Shown: piece by piece, positions 44,988-54,518 of the stretch | Layout: each line of letters opens with the position of its first letter | How positions within the stretch are numbered: the first letter of the stretch is position 1 | NCBI GenBank assembly: GCA_050180895.1 | Contig: JBFXDS010000002.1 | Coordinates: 310,001-374,000, forward strand | DNA: 64,000 nucleotides | Direction: 5' to 3' | From: JBGPEQ01 sp050180895 | Lineage (GTDB): Bacteria; Pseudomonadota; Alphaproteobacteria; Dongiales; Dongiaceae | Notes under the pieces: model-generated | The model's input: the letters and a program-made list of their open reading frames with translations, nothing else | What the model was told of the DNA's origin: nothing | The model's database searches: none | Program-made: the position numbers and the translations under genes

Positions 44988-46715
44988 ATGTCCCCCAAAT
45001 TCAAGTTCGACAAGTCCAGGCTCCCGAGCCGCTACGTGTCCGTGGGCCCGTCGAGCGCGCCGCACCGGTCCTACTACTATGCCATGGGCATGACCGAAGC
45101 CGAGATCGCCCAGCCCTTCGTCGGCATCGCCACCACCTGGAACGAGGCCGCCCCCTGCAACATCGCCCTCGGGCGGCAGGCGCAGGTGGCGAAGAAGGGC
45201 GTCAAGGCGGCCGGCGGCACCCCGCGCGAGTTCACCACCATCACCGTCACCGACGGCATCGCCATGGGCCATGCCGGCATGAAATCCTCGCTCATCAGCC
45301 GGGAGATCATCGCGGACTCCGTCGAGCTCACCATGCGCGGCCATTGCTACGATGCCCTCGTGGGGCTCGCGGGCTGCGACAAGTCGCTGCCTGGCCTGAT
45401 GATGGCCATGGTCCGCCTCAACGTGCCCAGCGTCTTCCTCTATGGCGGCTCGATCCTGCCCGGCCGCTACCGCGGCCGCGACATCACGGTGCAGGACGTG
45501 TTCGAGGCCGTGGGATCGCACTCGGCCGGCAAGATCTCGGACCAGGATCTGCACGACATCGAGAGCCTGGCCTGCCCCTCCGCCGGGTCCTGCGGCGGCC
45601 AGTTCACCGCCAACACCATGGCCTGCGTCTCCGAGGCGATCGGGCTGGCGCTGCCGGGATCGGCCGGCGCCCCGGCGCCTTACGAGTCGCGCGACGCCTT
45701 CGCCGAGCAGTCGGGCGAGGCCGTGATGAGCCTGTTGAAGCACGACATCCGCCCGCGCGACATCGTCACCCGCAAGTCGCTGGAGAATGCCGCCATGGTC
45801 GTGGCTGCCTCCGGCGGCTCGACCAATGCCGGCCTGCACCTGCCGGCGATCGCGCACGAAGCCGGCATCAAGTTCGATCTGCACGACGTCTGCGCCATCT
45901 TCAAGCGCACGCCCTACATCGCCGATCTCAAGCCCGGCGGCCGCTATGTCGCCAAGGACCTCTACGAGATCGGCGGCGTGCCCGTGCTCATGCGCGCGCT
46001 GCTGGACGGCGGCTACCTGCATGGCGACTGCATCACCGTCACCGGCAGGACGATCGCCGAGAACCTGCGCAAGGTCCGCGTGCCGAAGGACCAGGACGTG
46101 GTGCGCAGCACGAAGCTGCCGCTGTCGCCGACCGGCGGCGTCGTCGGCCTCAAGGGCAACCTCTCCCCGCAGGGCGCCATCGTGAAGGTCGCCGGCATGA
46201 AGAACCTCGTGTTCACCGGCCCCGCCCGTTGCTTCGATTGCGAGGAGGACGCCTATAAGGCGGTCCGCCGGCGCAAGTACAAGGAGGGCGAGGTGCTGGT
46301 CATCCGCTACGAGGGCCCGCGCGGCGGCCCCGGCATGCGCGAGATGCTCGCCACCACCGCCGCCCTCTACGGCCAGGGCATGGGCGACAAGGTGGCGCTC
46401 ATCACCGACGGCCGCTTCTCCGGCGCCACGCGCGGCTTCTGCATCGGCCATGTCGGCCCCGAAGCGGCCGTCGGCGGCCCCATCGGCCTGCTGAAGGACG
46501 GCGACGTCATCCATATCGATGCGATCAAGGGCATCCTCAGCGTCGAGCTGTCGAAGACGGAGCTGGAGAAGCGCCGCAAGGCCTGGAAGCCGCGCCGGCA
46601 CGATTACCAGTCCGGCGCCCTCTGGCGCTACGCCCAGACCGTCAGCGATGCCGAGCAGGGCGCCGTCTGCCACCCCGGCGGCAAGGCCGAGGTCAGGGCG
46701 TTCGCGGATATCTGA
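44988..46715 (+). CDS. ilvD: Dihydroxy-acid dehydratase
   Basis: A 575-residue Fe-S dehydratase of the IlvD/Edd family, catalysing the third common step of valine and isoleucine biosynthesis. Cluster and active-site landmarks are GHCYDALVGLAGCDKSLPG, SLACPSAGSCGGQFTANTM and TDGRFSGATRGFCIGHVGPE. The N-terminal QPFVGIATTWNEAAPCN matches IlvD rather than 6-phosphogluconate dehydratase; sugar-acid dehydratases of the same family remain possible. It needs Fe-S clusters of the kind made by the suf system in this window. Confidence 0.92.
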   Translation: MSPKFKFDKSRLPSRYVSVGPSSAPHRSYYYAMGMTEAEIAQPFVGIATTWNEAAPCNIALGRQAQVAKKGVKAAGGTPREFTTITVTDGIAMGHAGMKSSLISREIIADSVELTMRGHCYDALVGLAGCDKSLPGLMMAMVRLNVPSVFLYGGSILPGRYRGRDITVQDVFEAVGSHSAGKISDQDLHDIESLACPSAGSCGGQFTANTMACVSEAIGLALPGSAGAPAPYESRDAFAEQSGEAVMSLLKHDIRPRDIVTRKSLENAAMVVAASGGSTNAGLHLPAIAHEAGIKFDLHDVCAIFKRTPYIADLKPGGRYVAKDLYEIGGVPVLMRALLDGGYLHGDCITVTGRTIAENLRKVRVPKDQDVVRSTKLPLSPTGGVVGLKGNLSPQGAIVKVAGMKNLVFTGPARCFDCEEDAYKAVRRRKYKEGEVLVIRYEGPRGGPGMREMLATTAALYGQGMGDKVALITDGRFSGATRGFCIGHVGPEAAVGGPIGLLKDGDVIHIDAIKGILSVELSKTELEKRRKAWKPRRHDYQSGALWRYAQTVSDAEQGAVCHPGGKAEVRAFADI

Positions 46716-46755
46716 CCAAGCTGCGGCGCAACCGTCTCTGCCGCGTCTTCCGGAG

Positions 46756-47562
46756 TCACCCGGCAGGCGCCAGTTCGCACCATACGGGCGTGTGGTCCGA
46801 CGGCTTGTCTGCCCCGCGCGGCTCGCGGTCGATCCCCGAGGCCTGCAGACGGTCGGCGGCCTGCGGCGACAGCAGCAGATGGTCGATGCGCAGTCCCTCG
46901 TCGCGCTGCCAGCAGCCCGCCTGGTAGTCCCAGAAGGTATACATGTGCGGCTCCGGGTGAAGCGCGCGGAAGGCGTCGGTAAAGCCGAGGTGGAGAAGGG
47001 AGCGGAACCTGGACCGCGATTCTGGCCGGCACAGAGCGTCGCCGCGCCATCCCTCGGGGTCGTAGACATCGGCGTCTTCGGGCGCGACGTTGTAGTCGCC
47101 GCCGAGCACGAGCACCTCCTCGAGCTTCAGCAGCTCCTGCGCCCGCGCGCGCAGCCGATCCATCCAGGCAAGCTTGTAAGGAAACTTGTCGCTATTCGCC
47201 GGGTTGCCGTTCGGGAGATAGATCGACGCGACGCGGACGATGTCATGCCCCGATCCGGCGTCGCGCGGGACCTCGATCACGCCTTCCACGTAGCGGGCGT
47301 GGGAATCGCCGTCGCCGCCGGGCAACGCCGAGACTTCCATGTTCAAGGGATACTTCGAAAGGATCGCCACGCCGTTGTAGGTTCTCTGCCCGACGATCGC
47401 CAGGTTGTAGCCGAGATCTTCGATCTCCAGCCGCGGGAACGCATCGTCGGTGCACTTGATCTCCTGCAGCAGCACCACGTCCGGCCTGGCCGCGCGCAGC
47501 CACGCCAGCACGTTGACGATGTGCGCCTTGACCGAATTGACGTTCCAGCTGGCGATCCGCAT
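46756..47562 (-). CDS. xth: Exodeoxyribonuclease III
   Basis: A 268-residue AP endonuclease/3'-5' exonuclease for base-excision repair. It shows RIASWNVNSVKAHIVNVLAW, VLLQEIKCTDDAFP (metal Glu), NGVAILSKYPL, VLGGDYNVAPEDADV (catalytic Asp/Asn) and the C-terminal LRIDHLLLSPQAADRL and KPSDHTPVW (catalytic Asp-His). Length is normal. It starts 14 bp downstream of erpA and is probably co-transcribed with it. Confidence 0.96.
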   Translation of the reverse strand: MRIASWNVNSVKAHIVNVLAWLRAARPDVVLLQEIKCTDDAFPRLEIEDLGYNLAIVGQRTYNGVAILSKYPLNMEVSALPGGDGDSHARYVEGVIEVPRDAGSGHDIVRVASIYLPNGNPANSDKFPYKLAWMDRLRARAQELLKLEEVLVLGGDYNVAPEDADVYDPEGWRGDALCRPESRSRFRSLLHLGFTDAFRALHPEPHMYTFWDYQAGCWQRDEGLRIDHLLLSPQAADRLQASGIDREPRGADKPSDHTPVWCELAPAG

Positions 47563-47576
47563 CGCGTCGACGCGGA

Positions 47577-47933
47577 TCAGATCGAAAAGGAGGTGCCGCA
47601 GCCGCAGGACGAGGTGGCGTTGGGATTGCGCACTTGAAAGGAGGCGCCGACCAGCTCCTCGACGAAGTCGATCTCCGCCCCCTGGACCAGTTCCATGGAG
47701 GTCGAGTCGATGACGACCTTGATGCCCGACTGCTCGAACAGCAGGTCATCCTCGAGCCGCGCGTCGTCGAGCGAGAAGCCGTACTGAAAGCCGGAACAGC
47801 CGCCGCCGGACACCGCCACCCGCAGCATCAGCTTCGGGTTCGCTTCCGCGTTCATGAGCGCGGCGATCCGCCGCGCCGCGTTCTCGGTGATGGTGATCGG
47901 CCGAAAGTCCGTCGTTGTCTCGGTCTCGCTCAT
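47577..47933 (-). CDS. erpA: Iron-sulfur cluster insertion protein ErpA
   Basis: A 118-residue A-type carrier that transfers Fe-S clusters to apo-proteins. The three ligand cysteines are in AVSGGGCSGFQYGF and SSCGCGTSF at the C-terminus. The stretch MELVQGAEIDFVEELVGASF is typical of the family. It lies in the alphaproteobacterial order erpA-xth and diverges from dgt. A strong promoter precedes it. Confidence 0.95.
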   Translation of the reverse strand: MSETETTTDFRPITITENAARRIAALMNAEANPKLMLRVAVSGGGCSGFQYGFSLDDARLEDDLLFEQSGIKVVIDSTSMELVQGAEIDFVEELVGASFQVRNPNATSSCGCGTSFSI

Positions 47934-47961
47934 GCCCGGCTCTCCGCCTCTGGGTCCAACT

Positions 47962-47989
47962 TATGTAAGCACTTGAACGGGTTTGTCAA
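47962..47989 (-). promoter_or_regulatory. Probable erpA promoter
   Basis: On the minus strand a perfect TTGACA is followed by a 16-bp spacer and TACATA. Transcription would start about 20 bp upstream of the erpA ATG, leaving a very short leader. Confidence 0.5.
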
Positions 47990-48038
47990 ACCGCCCCGAC
48001 CGTTGCCTGTGCCAGGCGCGCCGCGTACTGTCCGGCCC

Positions 48039-49241
48039 ATGTCGCCGAGCATCGAGCGGTTCGAGCTGTGCGCCAGCCGGCCGGAGGAAAGTCGCGGCCG
48101 TCTCGTCCCGGAGCCCGAAAGCCCGATGCGGACGGTGTTCCAGCGCGACCGTGACCGCATCATCCACTCCGGTGCCTTCCGCCGGCTGAAGCACAAGACC
48201 CAGGTGTTCGTTTACCATGAGGGCGACTACTACCGCACGCGCCTGACCCACAGCATCGAGGTCGCTCAGATCGCCCGGTCGATCAGCCGCGCCCTCGGTT
48301 TCAATGAAGACTTGGCCGAAGCCCTGGCGCTGGCGCACGACCTCGGCCATCCGCCCTTCGGCCATGCTGGCGAGGAGGCGCTCGACCGCGCCATGTCCGG
48401 CTACGGCGGCTTCGATCACAACGAACAGACCTTCCGCGTGCTGACGCTGCTCGAGCGCCGTTACGCCGCTTTCGACGGCCTCAATCTCACCTGGGAGTCC
48501 CTCGAAGGTATCGTCAAGCACAATGGCCCGCTCGTCGGTCCCGCCGCCGCGGACAAGCAGCGCAACCGCCCCGTTCCGGCCACGATCGCGGCCTATTGTA
48601 CGGACGGACAGGACCTCGAACTCGACACATGGTCGGGGCCGGAAGCGCAGGTGGCGGCGCTCTCCGACGACATCGCCTACAACAACCACGACATCGACGA
48701 CGGACTGCGCGCCGGCCTGTTCGACGTCGCCGATCTTTCGGATGTGCCGCTGGTCGGGCCGGTTTTTGCCGAGATCGACCGCCGGCACCCCGGCCTGGAA
48801 GCGGCCCGGCTGATCCACGAATCCATACGTCGCTTGATTGACCTCATGGTGACCGACCTGTTACAGGAGACGCGGCGCCGGCTGCATCTGGCGCAGCCGC
48901 GCTCGACCGCCGAGTTGCGGCGATTGGGAAAGCCGGTTGTCGCGTTCTCGGCGGCGATGGCCGACAACGATCGGGCGCTGAAGCGCTTTCTGTTCGAACG
49001 CATGTATCGGCACGAGAAGGTCAACCAGATGACTGCGAACGCGCGTCGTGTCGTCCACGACCTGTTTGAGGCTTATGCGAACTCGCCTGAGCGCCTCCCG
49101 GTCGACTGGCGGCTGCAGTGCGAACGGCAGGGCGAGAACGGCAAGGCGCGTATCATCGCCGACTACATCGCCGGCATGACCGACCGTTACGCGCTCGACG
49201 AGCATGAGCGCCTGTTCGGCGAAAGCGCCTCACCCGCATGA
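48039..49241 (+). CDS. dgt: Deoxyguanosinetriphosphate triphosphohydrolase-like protein
   Basis: A 400-residue HD-domain dNTP triphosphohydrolase. The N-terminal SRGRLVPEPESPMRTVFQRD and RIIHSGAFRRLKHKTQVFV are typical. The HD metal site is RLTHSIEVAQIARS with ALAHDLGHPPFGHAGEEAL, and a later ALSDDIAYNNHDIDDGL completes it. It would lower dNTP pools. The ATG at MSPSIERFEL gives normal family length. Its stop overlaps the argS start by 4 bp, an order conserved in alphaproteobacteria. Confidence 0.93.
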   Translation: MSPSIERFELCASRPEESRGRLVPEPESPMRTVFQRDRDRIIHSGAFRRLKHKTQVFVYHEGDYYRTRLTHSIEVAQIARSISRALGFNEDLAEALALAHDLGHPPFGHAGEEALDRAMSGYGGFDHNEQTFRVLTLLERRYAAFDGLNLTWESLEGIVKHNGPLVGPAAADKQRNRPVPATIAAYCTDGQDLELDTWSGPEAQVAALSDDIAYNNHDIDDGLRAGLFDVADLSDVPLVGPVFAEIDRRHPGLEAARLIHESIRRLIDLMVTDLLQETRRRLHLAQPRSTAELRRLGKPVVAFSAAMADNDRALKRFLFERMYRHEKVNQMTANARRVVHDLFEAYANSPERLPVDWRLQCERQGENGKARIIADYIAGMTDRYALDEHERLFGESASPA

Positions 49242-50992
49242 ATCTCTTTCGACACTTCCGCGACAGTGTCGTCCACGCGCTGGACGCATTGGCCGCAGCC
49301 GGCAAGATTCCGGCTGACCTCGACGTCAGCCGCGTCGCCGTCGAGCCTCCGCGGGAGGAGGGGCACGGCGATCTCTCGACCAACGCCGCGATGGTGCTGA
49401 GCAAGGCCGCCGGCGTGAAGCCGCGCGACCTCGCGGAGATGCTGGCCGAACGTCTGCGGCGGTTCGACTCCGTCACCGAGGTGGCCATCGCCGGTCCGGG
49501 CTTCCTCAATTTCAGGCTCGCCGATGCCTTCTGGCAGGCGCGCCTCGCCGATGTGCTGCAAGCCGGCACGTCCTATGGATCCTCGCGTCTCGGCGACGAC
49601 GTCCGGGTGAACGTGGAGTATGTCTCCGCCAACCCGACAGGGCCGCTTCACCTCGCTCATGCGCGTGGCGCCGTTTTCGGGGACGCGCTGGCGGCGCTCC
49701 TGGCCAAGGCGGGTTTCGCCGTGACCAAGGAGTACTACATCAACGACGCCGGGGCCCAGGTCGACGTGCTCGCCCGCTCCGCCTATTTGCGCTATCGCGA
49801 AGCGCTCGGCGACGAGGTCGGCGTCATCCCGGAGGGACTTTACCCCGGGGACTACCTGAAGGACGTTGGCGCGGCCCTGGCGGCGCGCGACGGCCGCAAG
49901 TGGCACGGGGCGCCCGAGAGCGAGTGGCTCGTGCCGGTGCGCCGCTTCGCCATCGATGCCATGATGGCGCTGATCCGCGATGACCTGCATGCCCTCGGCG
50001 TCGATCAGGACGTGTTCACGTCCGAGCGCTCCCTCGTCGATTCGGGCGGTGTCGAACGCGCGCTCGAGCGGCTGTCGCAGCTCGGCGTGCTCTATGTTGG
50101 AACGCTCGATCCTCCGAAGGGCAGATCGATCGACGACTGGGAGCCGCGGCCGCAGACCCTGTTCCGGGCGACGGACTTCGGCGACGATGTCGACCGGCCG
50201 CTGAAGAAGTCCGACGGCAGTTGGACCTATTTCGCCGCCGACATCGCCAACCATTACGACAAGTTCCGGCGCGGCTTCCCCCTGATGATCGACGTCTGGG
50301 GCGCCGATCACAGCGGCTACATCAAGCGCATGCAGGCTGCCGTGAAGGCGATCACGGAAGGGAAGGGCGAGCTCGACGTCAAGATATGCCAACTCGTCAC
50401 ATTGCTCCGCGACGGGCAGCCGGTGAAGATGTCGAAGCGCGCCGGGACGTTCGTGACGTTGCGCGAGGTGATCGAGGAGGTGGGCAAGGATGTCGTGCGC
50501 TTCATCATGCTGACGCGCAAGAACGACTCCGCGTTGGAGTTCGATCTCGCCAAGGTGATCGAGCAGTCGCGCGACAATCCCGTGTTCTACGTGCAGTACG
50601 CGCACGCGCGGGCCCGCTCGGTCATGCGGCACGCCCAGGCGGAAATGCCGAGCATCGACCTGACGCCGGCGACTCTGGCCGAGGCGCCGGTCGATCGTCT
50701 TGCGGATCCGGCCGAACTGAGTCTGATCAAACTGCTTGCCGGCTGGCCCCGACTCGTGGAATCGGCTGCGGAGGCGCACGAGCCGCACCGCGTCGCCTTC
50801 TATCTATACGATGTTGCCGGGGCTTTTCATGGTCTGTGGAACAAAGGCAGGGACGACGCCAGCTTGCGTTTCCTGATGGCATCCGACGCCGCATTGACGG
50901 CGGCGCGCCTGGCTCTCGTGCAGGCGACCGCGATCGTGATCGCGTCCGGCCTCGACATCATGGGGGTCACACCCGTTGAGGAGATGCGTTGA
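49238..50992 (+). CDS. argS: Arginyl-tRNA synthetase
   Basis: A 584-residue class I synthetase. It has the N-terminal tRNA-binding domain (GHGDLSTNAAMVLSKAAG), the HIGH-like VNVEYVSANPTGPLHLAHAR, EYYINDAGAQVDVLARSAYL, the second signature region QPVKMSKRAGTFVTLREV and a helical C-terminal anticodon domain (VQYAHARARSVMRHAQ). Length is normal. It is translationally coupled to dgt upstream and to the SPOR-domain gene downstream. Confidence 0.97.
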   Translation: MNLFRHFRDSVVHALDALAAAGKIPADLDVSRVAVEPPREEGHGDLSTNAAMVLSKAAGVKPRDLAEMLAERLRRFDSVTEVAIAGPGFLNFRLADAFWQARLADVLQAGTSYGSSRLGDDVRVNVEYVSANPTGPLHLAHARGAVFGDALAALLAKAGFAVTKEYYINDAGAQVDVLARSAYLRYREALGDEVGVIPEGLYPGDYLKDVGAALAARDGRKWHGAPESEWLVPVRRFAIDAMMALIRDDLHALGVDQDVFTSERSLVDSGGVERALERLSQLGVLYVGTLDPPKGRSIDDWEPRPQTLFRATDFGDDVDRPLKKSDGSWTYFAADIANHYDKFRRGFPLMIDVWGADHSGYIKRMQAAVKAITEGKGELDVKICQLVTLLRDGQPVKMSKRAGTFVTLREVIEEVGKDVVRFIMLTRKNDSALEFDLAKVIEQSRDNPVFYVQYAHARARSVMRHAQAEMPSIDLTPATLAEAPVDRLADPAELSLIKLLAGWPRLVESAAEAHEPHRVAFYLYDVAGAFHGLWNKGRDDASLRFLMASDAALTAARLALVQATAIVIASGLDIMGVTPVEEMR

Positions 50993-51984
50993 TGCGACAC
51001 AATCATCCGAACCTTCAGCCCGAGGAACCGGCCGTCAGTCCGGCATTGTCGCGCCGCCGGGATCACATGCTTCACGGCGATACGGCCCGCGAGCCGCGCC
51101 TTCTCCCGCCGGACGCCGCCGAAACCGGATCTGTGGGAGAAGCGTTGCCCGAGGAAGAATTCGATCCGGAGATTCCGCCGCTGCCCTCCGCGGCGGCGTC
51201 CGAGTTCGAAGAGCCGGACGAGCCGAGTGCGGTGTTGTCGGATCGTCGCTCCAGGCTTTGGCCGGTCATGGCGGCGGCAGTCTCGGTCGCCGCCCTCGGC
51301 GCCGTGACCTGGGTCGTGTACGCCGCGGTGATGGAGACCGGCAGCAGCGAGGTGCCGTACATTACCGCGGAGGCCGGCCCGGAGAAGATCCGGCCCCAGG
51401 ACGCCGGCGGGATGGAGGTGCCGAACCAGGACATTCGCGTCTATGACGAATTGAGCGGCGCGCCGCCGTCCCCGGAGACGGAAGTGCTCCTGCCGGTTCC
51501 CGAGGCGCCGATCACCCCGCCTGTCGCGGCGGAACCTCAACCACCGCCGGCGATCGAAACCGCCGAAATACCGCGCGTGGCTGCGCCGGCGCCGGATGTC
51601 GAGCCCGCGGCCGGCTCGGAAGCGCTGACGGCAGACACGACGCCGGCAGCATCAACGCCCGATGAACCGGAAACCGTGGCTGCCGACGCTCCGCCGCCGG
51701 AACCCGAACTGCAGACGCAGACGGCCGCGGCGGCCGGTGCCTTCCGCATCCAACTGGTTGCGGTCAAGAGCCAGGACGCAGCACAGGCGGCCTGGAAGAA
51801 GATGGCGACGGCCCACCCTGACGTCCTCGCGGGACTGACGCTGAAGATCGTCAAGGTCGACCGCGGCGCCGAGGGTGCCATCTACCGGGTGCAGGGCGGT
51901 CCCTTGGCCGACCGCGCCGCTGCGGAGGGCGCCTGCGGGAAGCTCAAGCAGAAGCACCAGGATTGCCTGGTCGTCGCCCCATAG
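50992..51984 (+). CDS. SPOR-domain membrane protein
   Basis: A 330-residue protein with a cytoplasmic acidic N-terminal part, one membrane helix (VMAAAVSVAALGAVTWVVYA, about residues 92-111), a long Pro/Ala/Glu-rich periplasmic linker, and a C-terminal SPOR domain (GAFRIQLVAVKSQDAAQAAW; IYRVQGGPLADRAAAEGAC). SPOR domains bind denuded septal peptidoglycan, so a cell-division or cell-wall role is likely. The ATG overlaps the argS stop. It precedes nagZ, another cell-wall gene. Confidence 0.88.
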   Translation: MRHNHPNLQPEEPAVSPALSRRRDHMLHGDTAREPRLLPPDAAETGSVGEALPEEEFDPEIPPLPSAAASEFEEPDEPSAVLSDRRSRLWPVMAAAVSVAALGAVTWVVYAAVMETGSSEVPYITAEAGPEKIRPQDAGGMEVPNQDIRVYDELSGAPPSPETEVLLPVPEAPITPPVAAEPQPPPAIETAEIPRVAAPAPDVEPAAGSEALTADTTPAASTPDEPETVAADAPPPEPELQTQTAAAAGAFRIQLVAVKSQDAAQAAWKKMATAHPDVLAGLTLKIVKVDRGAEGAIYRVQGGPLADRAAAEGACGKLKQKHQDCLVVAP

Positions 51985-52000
51985 CCTGGCGAAACACGCG

Positions 52001-53014
52001 ATGACGGCGGCTGTGATCTTCGGTTGCGCCGGCCCGACTCTGATGGAGTCGGAGTACACGTTCTTCCGCGACGTCGATCCGCTCGGCTTCATCCTGTTCC
52101 AGCGCAATTGCGAGAGCCCCGATCAGGTGCGGTCGCTGGTCCGCGACCTGCGCGGCTCCGTCGGGCGGCCGGAGGCGCCCGTCCTCATCGACCAGGAGGG
52201 CGGTCGCGTCGCCCGCCTGCGGCCGCCGACCTGGCGGGCCGCGCCGGCGCCGGGACGGATCGCCGCCATCGCCACGCGTGATCGCACCCTCGCGCTGGAG
52301 GCCGCGCGACTGAACGCGTCGCTCATGGGCCGCGAACTGGCCGGGCTCGGCATCACCGTCGATTGCGCGCCGGTCCTGGATCTGCACGTCTCCGGTGCCC
52401 ATGCGGGCGTCGTCGGCGACCGCGCGCTCGGCAGCGACCCCGATCTCGTCAGCGCGCTCGGCCGGGCGATTTGCGACGGCCTGCTGGCCGGCGGCGTCGA
52501 TCCCGTCATCAAGCACATGCCCGGCCACGGCCGCGCGCTGGTCGACAGCCATCACGATCTGCCGCGGGTGGAGGCATCTCTCGATGAGTTGCGGCAGACC
52601 GATTTCGTCCCCTTTCGCCGTCTGGCCGATATGCGCTGGGGGATGACCGCCCACGTCGTCTATGCCGCCATCGATTCCGAGCGGCCGGCGACGACGTCGT
52701 CGAAGGTGATCGCGGAGATCATCCGCGGCGAGATCGGCTTCGATGGCCTTCTCGTCACCGACGATCTCAGCATGCGGGCGCTGCAGGGCGACCTCGCGGA
52801 CCGCACCCGGCGCGCCCTGTCCGCCGGCTGCGACCTGGCGCTGCACTGCACGGGGCGGTTGGACGAGATGCGCGAGGTTGCCGACGCTGCGGGGCCGGTC
52901 TCCGATGCCACGGCGAGGCGGGTTGCGCGGCTGCCAAAGCCCTCCACGCCTCCCCCCGCCATGGACGTCGCGGCGGCCGAGGCCCATCTGAACGCCCTCA
53001 TGGCGGTCGCCTAG
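52001..53014 (+). CDS. nagZ: Beta-N-acetylhexosaminidase NagZ
   Basis: A 337-residue GH3 enzyme for cytoplasmic peptidoglycan recycling, removing GlcNAc from anhydro-muropeptides. Key motifs are VLIDQEGGRVARLRPP, the NagZ-specific VIKHMPGHGRALVDSHHDLP (His/Asp catalytic loop) and GFDGLLVTDDLSMRAL (nucleophile Asp). It has no signal peptide, as expected. It lies 16 bp after the SPOR gene. The C-terminus is slightly long but otherwise ordinary. Confidence 0.94.
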   Translation: MTAAVIFGCAGPTLMESEYTFFRDVDPLGFILFQRNCESPDQVRSLVRDLRGSVGRPEAPVLIDQEGGRVARLRPPTWRAAPAPGRIAAIATRDRTLALEAARLNASLMGRELAGLGITVDCAPVLDLHVSGAHAGVVGDRALGSDPDLVSALGRAICDGLLAGGVDPVIKHMPGHGRALVDSHHDLPRVEASLDELRQTDFVPFRRLADMRWGMTAHVVYAAIDSERPATTSSKVIAEIIRGEIGFDGLLVTDDLSMRALQGDLADRTRRALSAGCDLALHCTGRLDEMREVADAAGPVSDATARRVARLPKPSTPPPAMDVAAAEAHLNALMAVA

Positions 53015-53028
53015 GCGGTCGGGATTTC

Positions 53029-53709
53029 GTGCCGATCGATCTCTACACCATTTCCGTCTGGGTCCTGCCGGTGCTGCTGGCGATCACGCTGCACGAGGCG
53101 GCGCACGGATTTGTCGCCTGGCGGCTCGGCGACGACACGGCCTATCGTCTGGGCCGGGTCTCCGCCAACCCGTTCCGGCACATCGACCCCTTCGGCACCG
53201 TGATCCTGCCGGGCCTGCTCATCCTCTCCGGTTCTCCGTTTCTGTTCGGCTATGCGAAGCCGGTGCCGGTTCAGTTCCGGAATCTGCGCCAACCCCGCCG
53301 CGATTCCATCTTGGTCGCCGCTGCCGGGCCGGCGGCCAACCTGGTCCTCGCTCTCGCGTCGGCGCTGTTGATCCGCGCCGCTCTTGTCCTGCCGGGCGAG
53401 GCACAGGCTTGGAGCGGCCAGACCCTGATCAATTCCATCCTGCTGAACGTGTCGCTCGCCGTGCTGAACCTGCTGCCGATCCCGCCGCTGGACGGCAGCC
53501 GGGTCTTGCTGGGCCTGCTGCCGCGGCCGCTGGCGCAGGCCTACGCGCAGCTGTTCCGCTACGGCCTGTTTCTCGTGGTCGGGCTCATCCTGGTGCCGCC
53601 GCTGATCGGCCAGATGCTGGGCATCGATCTCAACATTATTGGCTGGATGATGGGGCCGCCGGTGAAGTATCTGTTGCAGATTCTGACGCCGATCACGGGT
53701 CTCGCCTGA
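53029..53709 (+). CDS. Site-2 protease (M50) family membrane peptidase
   Basis: A 226-residue integral membrane zinc protease. The zinc motif is HEAAHGFVAW in the first membrane helix, and the third ligand is in LNLLPIPPLDGSRVL. It has about five to six hydrophobic segments (LVAAAGPAANLVLALASALL; YGLFLVVGLILVPPL). It starts with GTG and matches the short M50 group often found beside scpA in alphaproteobacteria. Substrate unknown. Confidence 0.9.
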   Translation: MPIDLYTISVWVLPVLLAITLHEAAHGFVAWRLGDDTAYRLGRVSANPFRHIDPFGTVILPGLLILSGSPFLFGYAKPVPVQFRNLRQPRRDSILVAAAGPAANLVLALASALLIRAALVLPGEAQAWSGQTLINSILLNVSLAVLNLLPIPPLDGSRVLLGLLPRPLAQAYAQLFRYGLFLVVGLILVPPLIGQMLGIDLNIIGWMMGPPVKYLLQILTPITGLA

Positions 53710-53717
53710 GGGGCGCG

Positions 53718-54518
53718 ATGATATCTGTCAATTCGTCCGATGCGGCTTTCGAGGATCCGGCGGCGAACGGGACCGCCGAGTCCCGGCTGGTCCTCGATCT
53801 CGACGGCTATGAGGGGCCGATCGACGTGCTGCTGGCCCTGGCCCGCGAGCAGAAGGTCGACCTGACCAAGATCTCGATCCTCGACCTCGCCGATCAGTAC
53901 CTGGCCTTCGTCGCGCGGGTGCGTCGGCTCCGGCTGGAGCTGGCCGCCGACTATCTCGTCATGGCGGCCTGGCTGGCCTATCTGAAGTCGCGCCTGCTGC
54001 TGCCGGAGCCCGAGGGCGTCGACGGCGAGCCGACCGGCGCCGAGATGGCCGCCGCCCTTGCCTTCCAGCTGCAGCGGCTCGAAGCGATGCGCGAGGCCGC
54101 CGGCAAGCTGACGGCGCTGCCCCAACTCGGTCGCGATTTCTTCGCCCGCGGCGCGCCGGAGCCGATCCCCGTCGTCCGCACGCCCGTCTATTCCGTCACG
54201 CTCTACGATCTGCTGCGCGCCTATGGCGCCATCGCCAATCGCAAGCAGGGCGGGCTGCTGCGCATCCCGCCGACGGAGGTCTACTCGATGGACGACGCCT
54301 TGCAGCGCCTCGGCGAGATGCTCGGCGGCTCGATCGACTGGCGCGCCCTGATGAGCTTCCTGCCGCCGGACTGGACCGAGGGCCTGCGCGGCCGGTCCGC
54401 GCTCGCCGCCACCTTCGCGGCGTCGCTGGAGATCGTGCGCTCCGGTCGTGCCGAGGTCCGGCAGGACGGCACGTTCGGCCCCATCTATCTGCGGCCGGTG
54501 CAAGCCGCGAAGCCATGA
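53718..54518 (+). CDS. scpA: Segregation and condensation protein A
   Basis: A 266-residue kleisin that joins SMC to form the chromosome-condensing complex. It has the N-terminal LDGYEGPIDVLLALAREQKV and DLTKISILDLADQYLAFV, AADYLVMAAWLAYLKSRLLL in the middle and a winged-helix C-terminus (LRGRSALAATFAASLEIVRS). The ATG at MISVNSSD follows the M50 stop by 8 bp. It overlaps scpB by 4 bp. Confidence 0.95.
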   Translation: MISVNSSDAAFEDPAANGTAESRLVLDLDGYEGPIDVLLALAREQKVDLTKISILDLADQYLAFVARVRRLRLELAADYLVMAAWLAYLKSRLLLPEPEGVDGEPTGAEMAAALAFQLQRLEAMREAAGKLTALPQLGRDFFARGAPEPIPVVRTPVYSVTLYDLLRAYGAIANRKQGGLLRIPPTEVYSMDDALQRLGEMLGGSIDWRALMSFLPPDWTEGLRGRSALAATFAASLEIVRSGRAEVRQDGTFGPIYLRPVQAAKP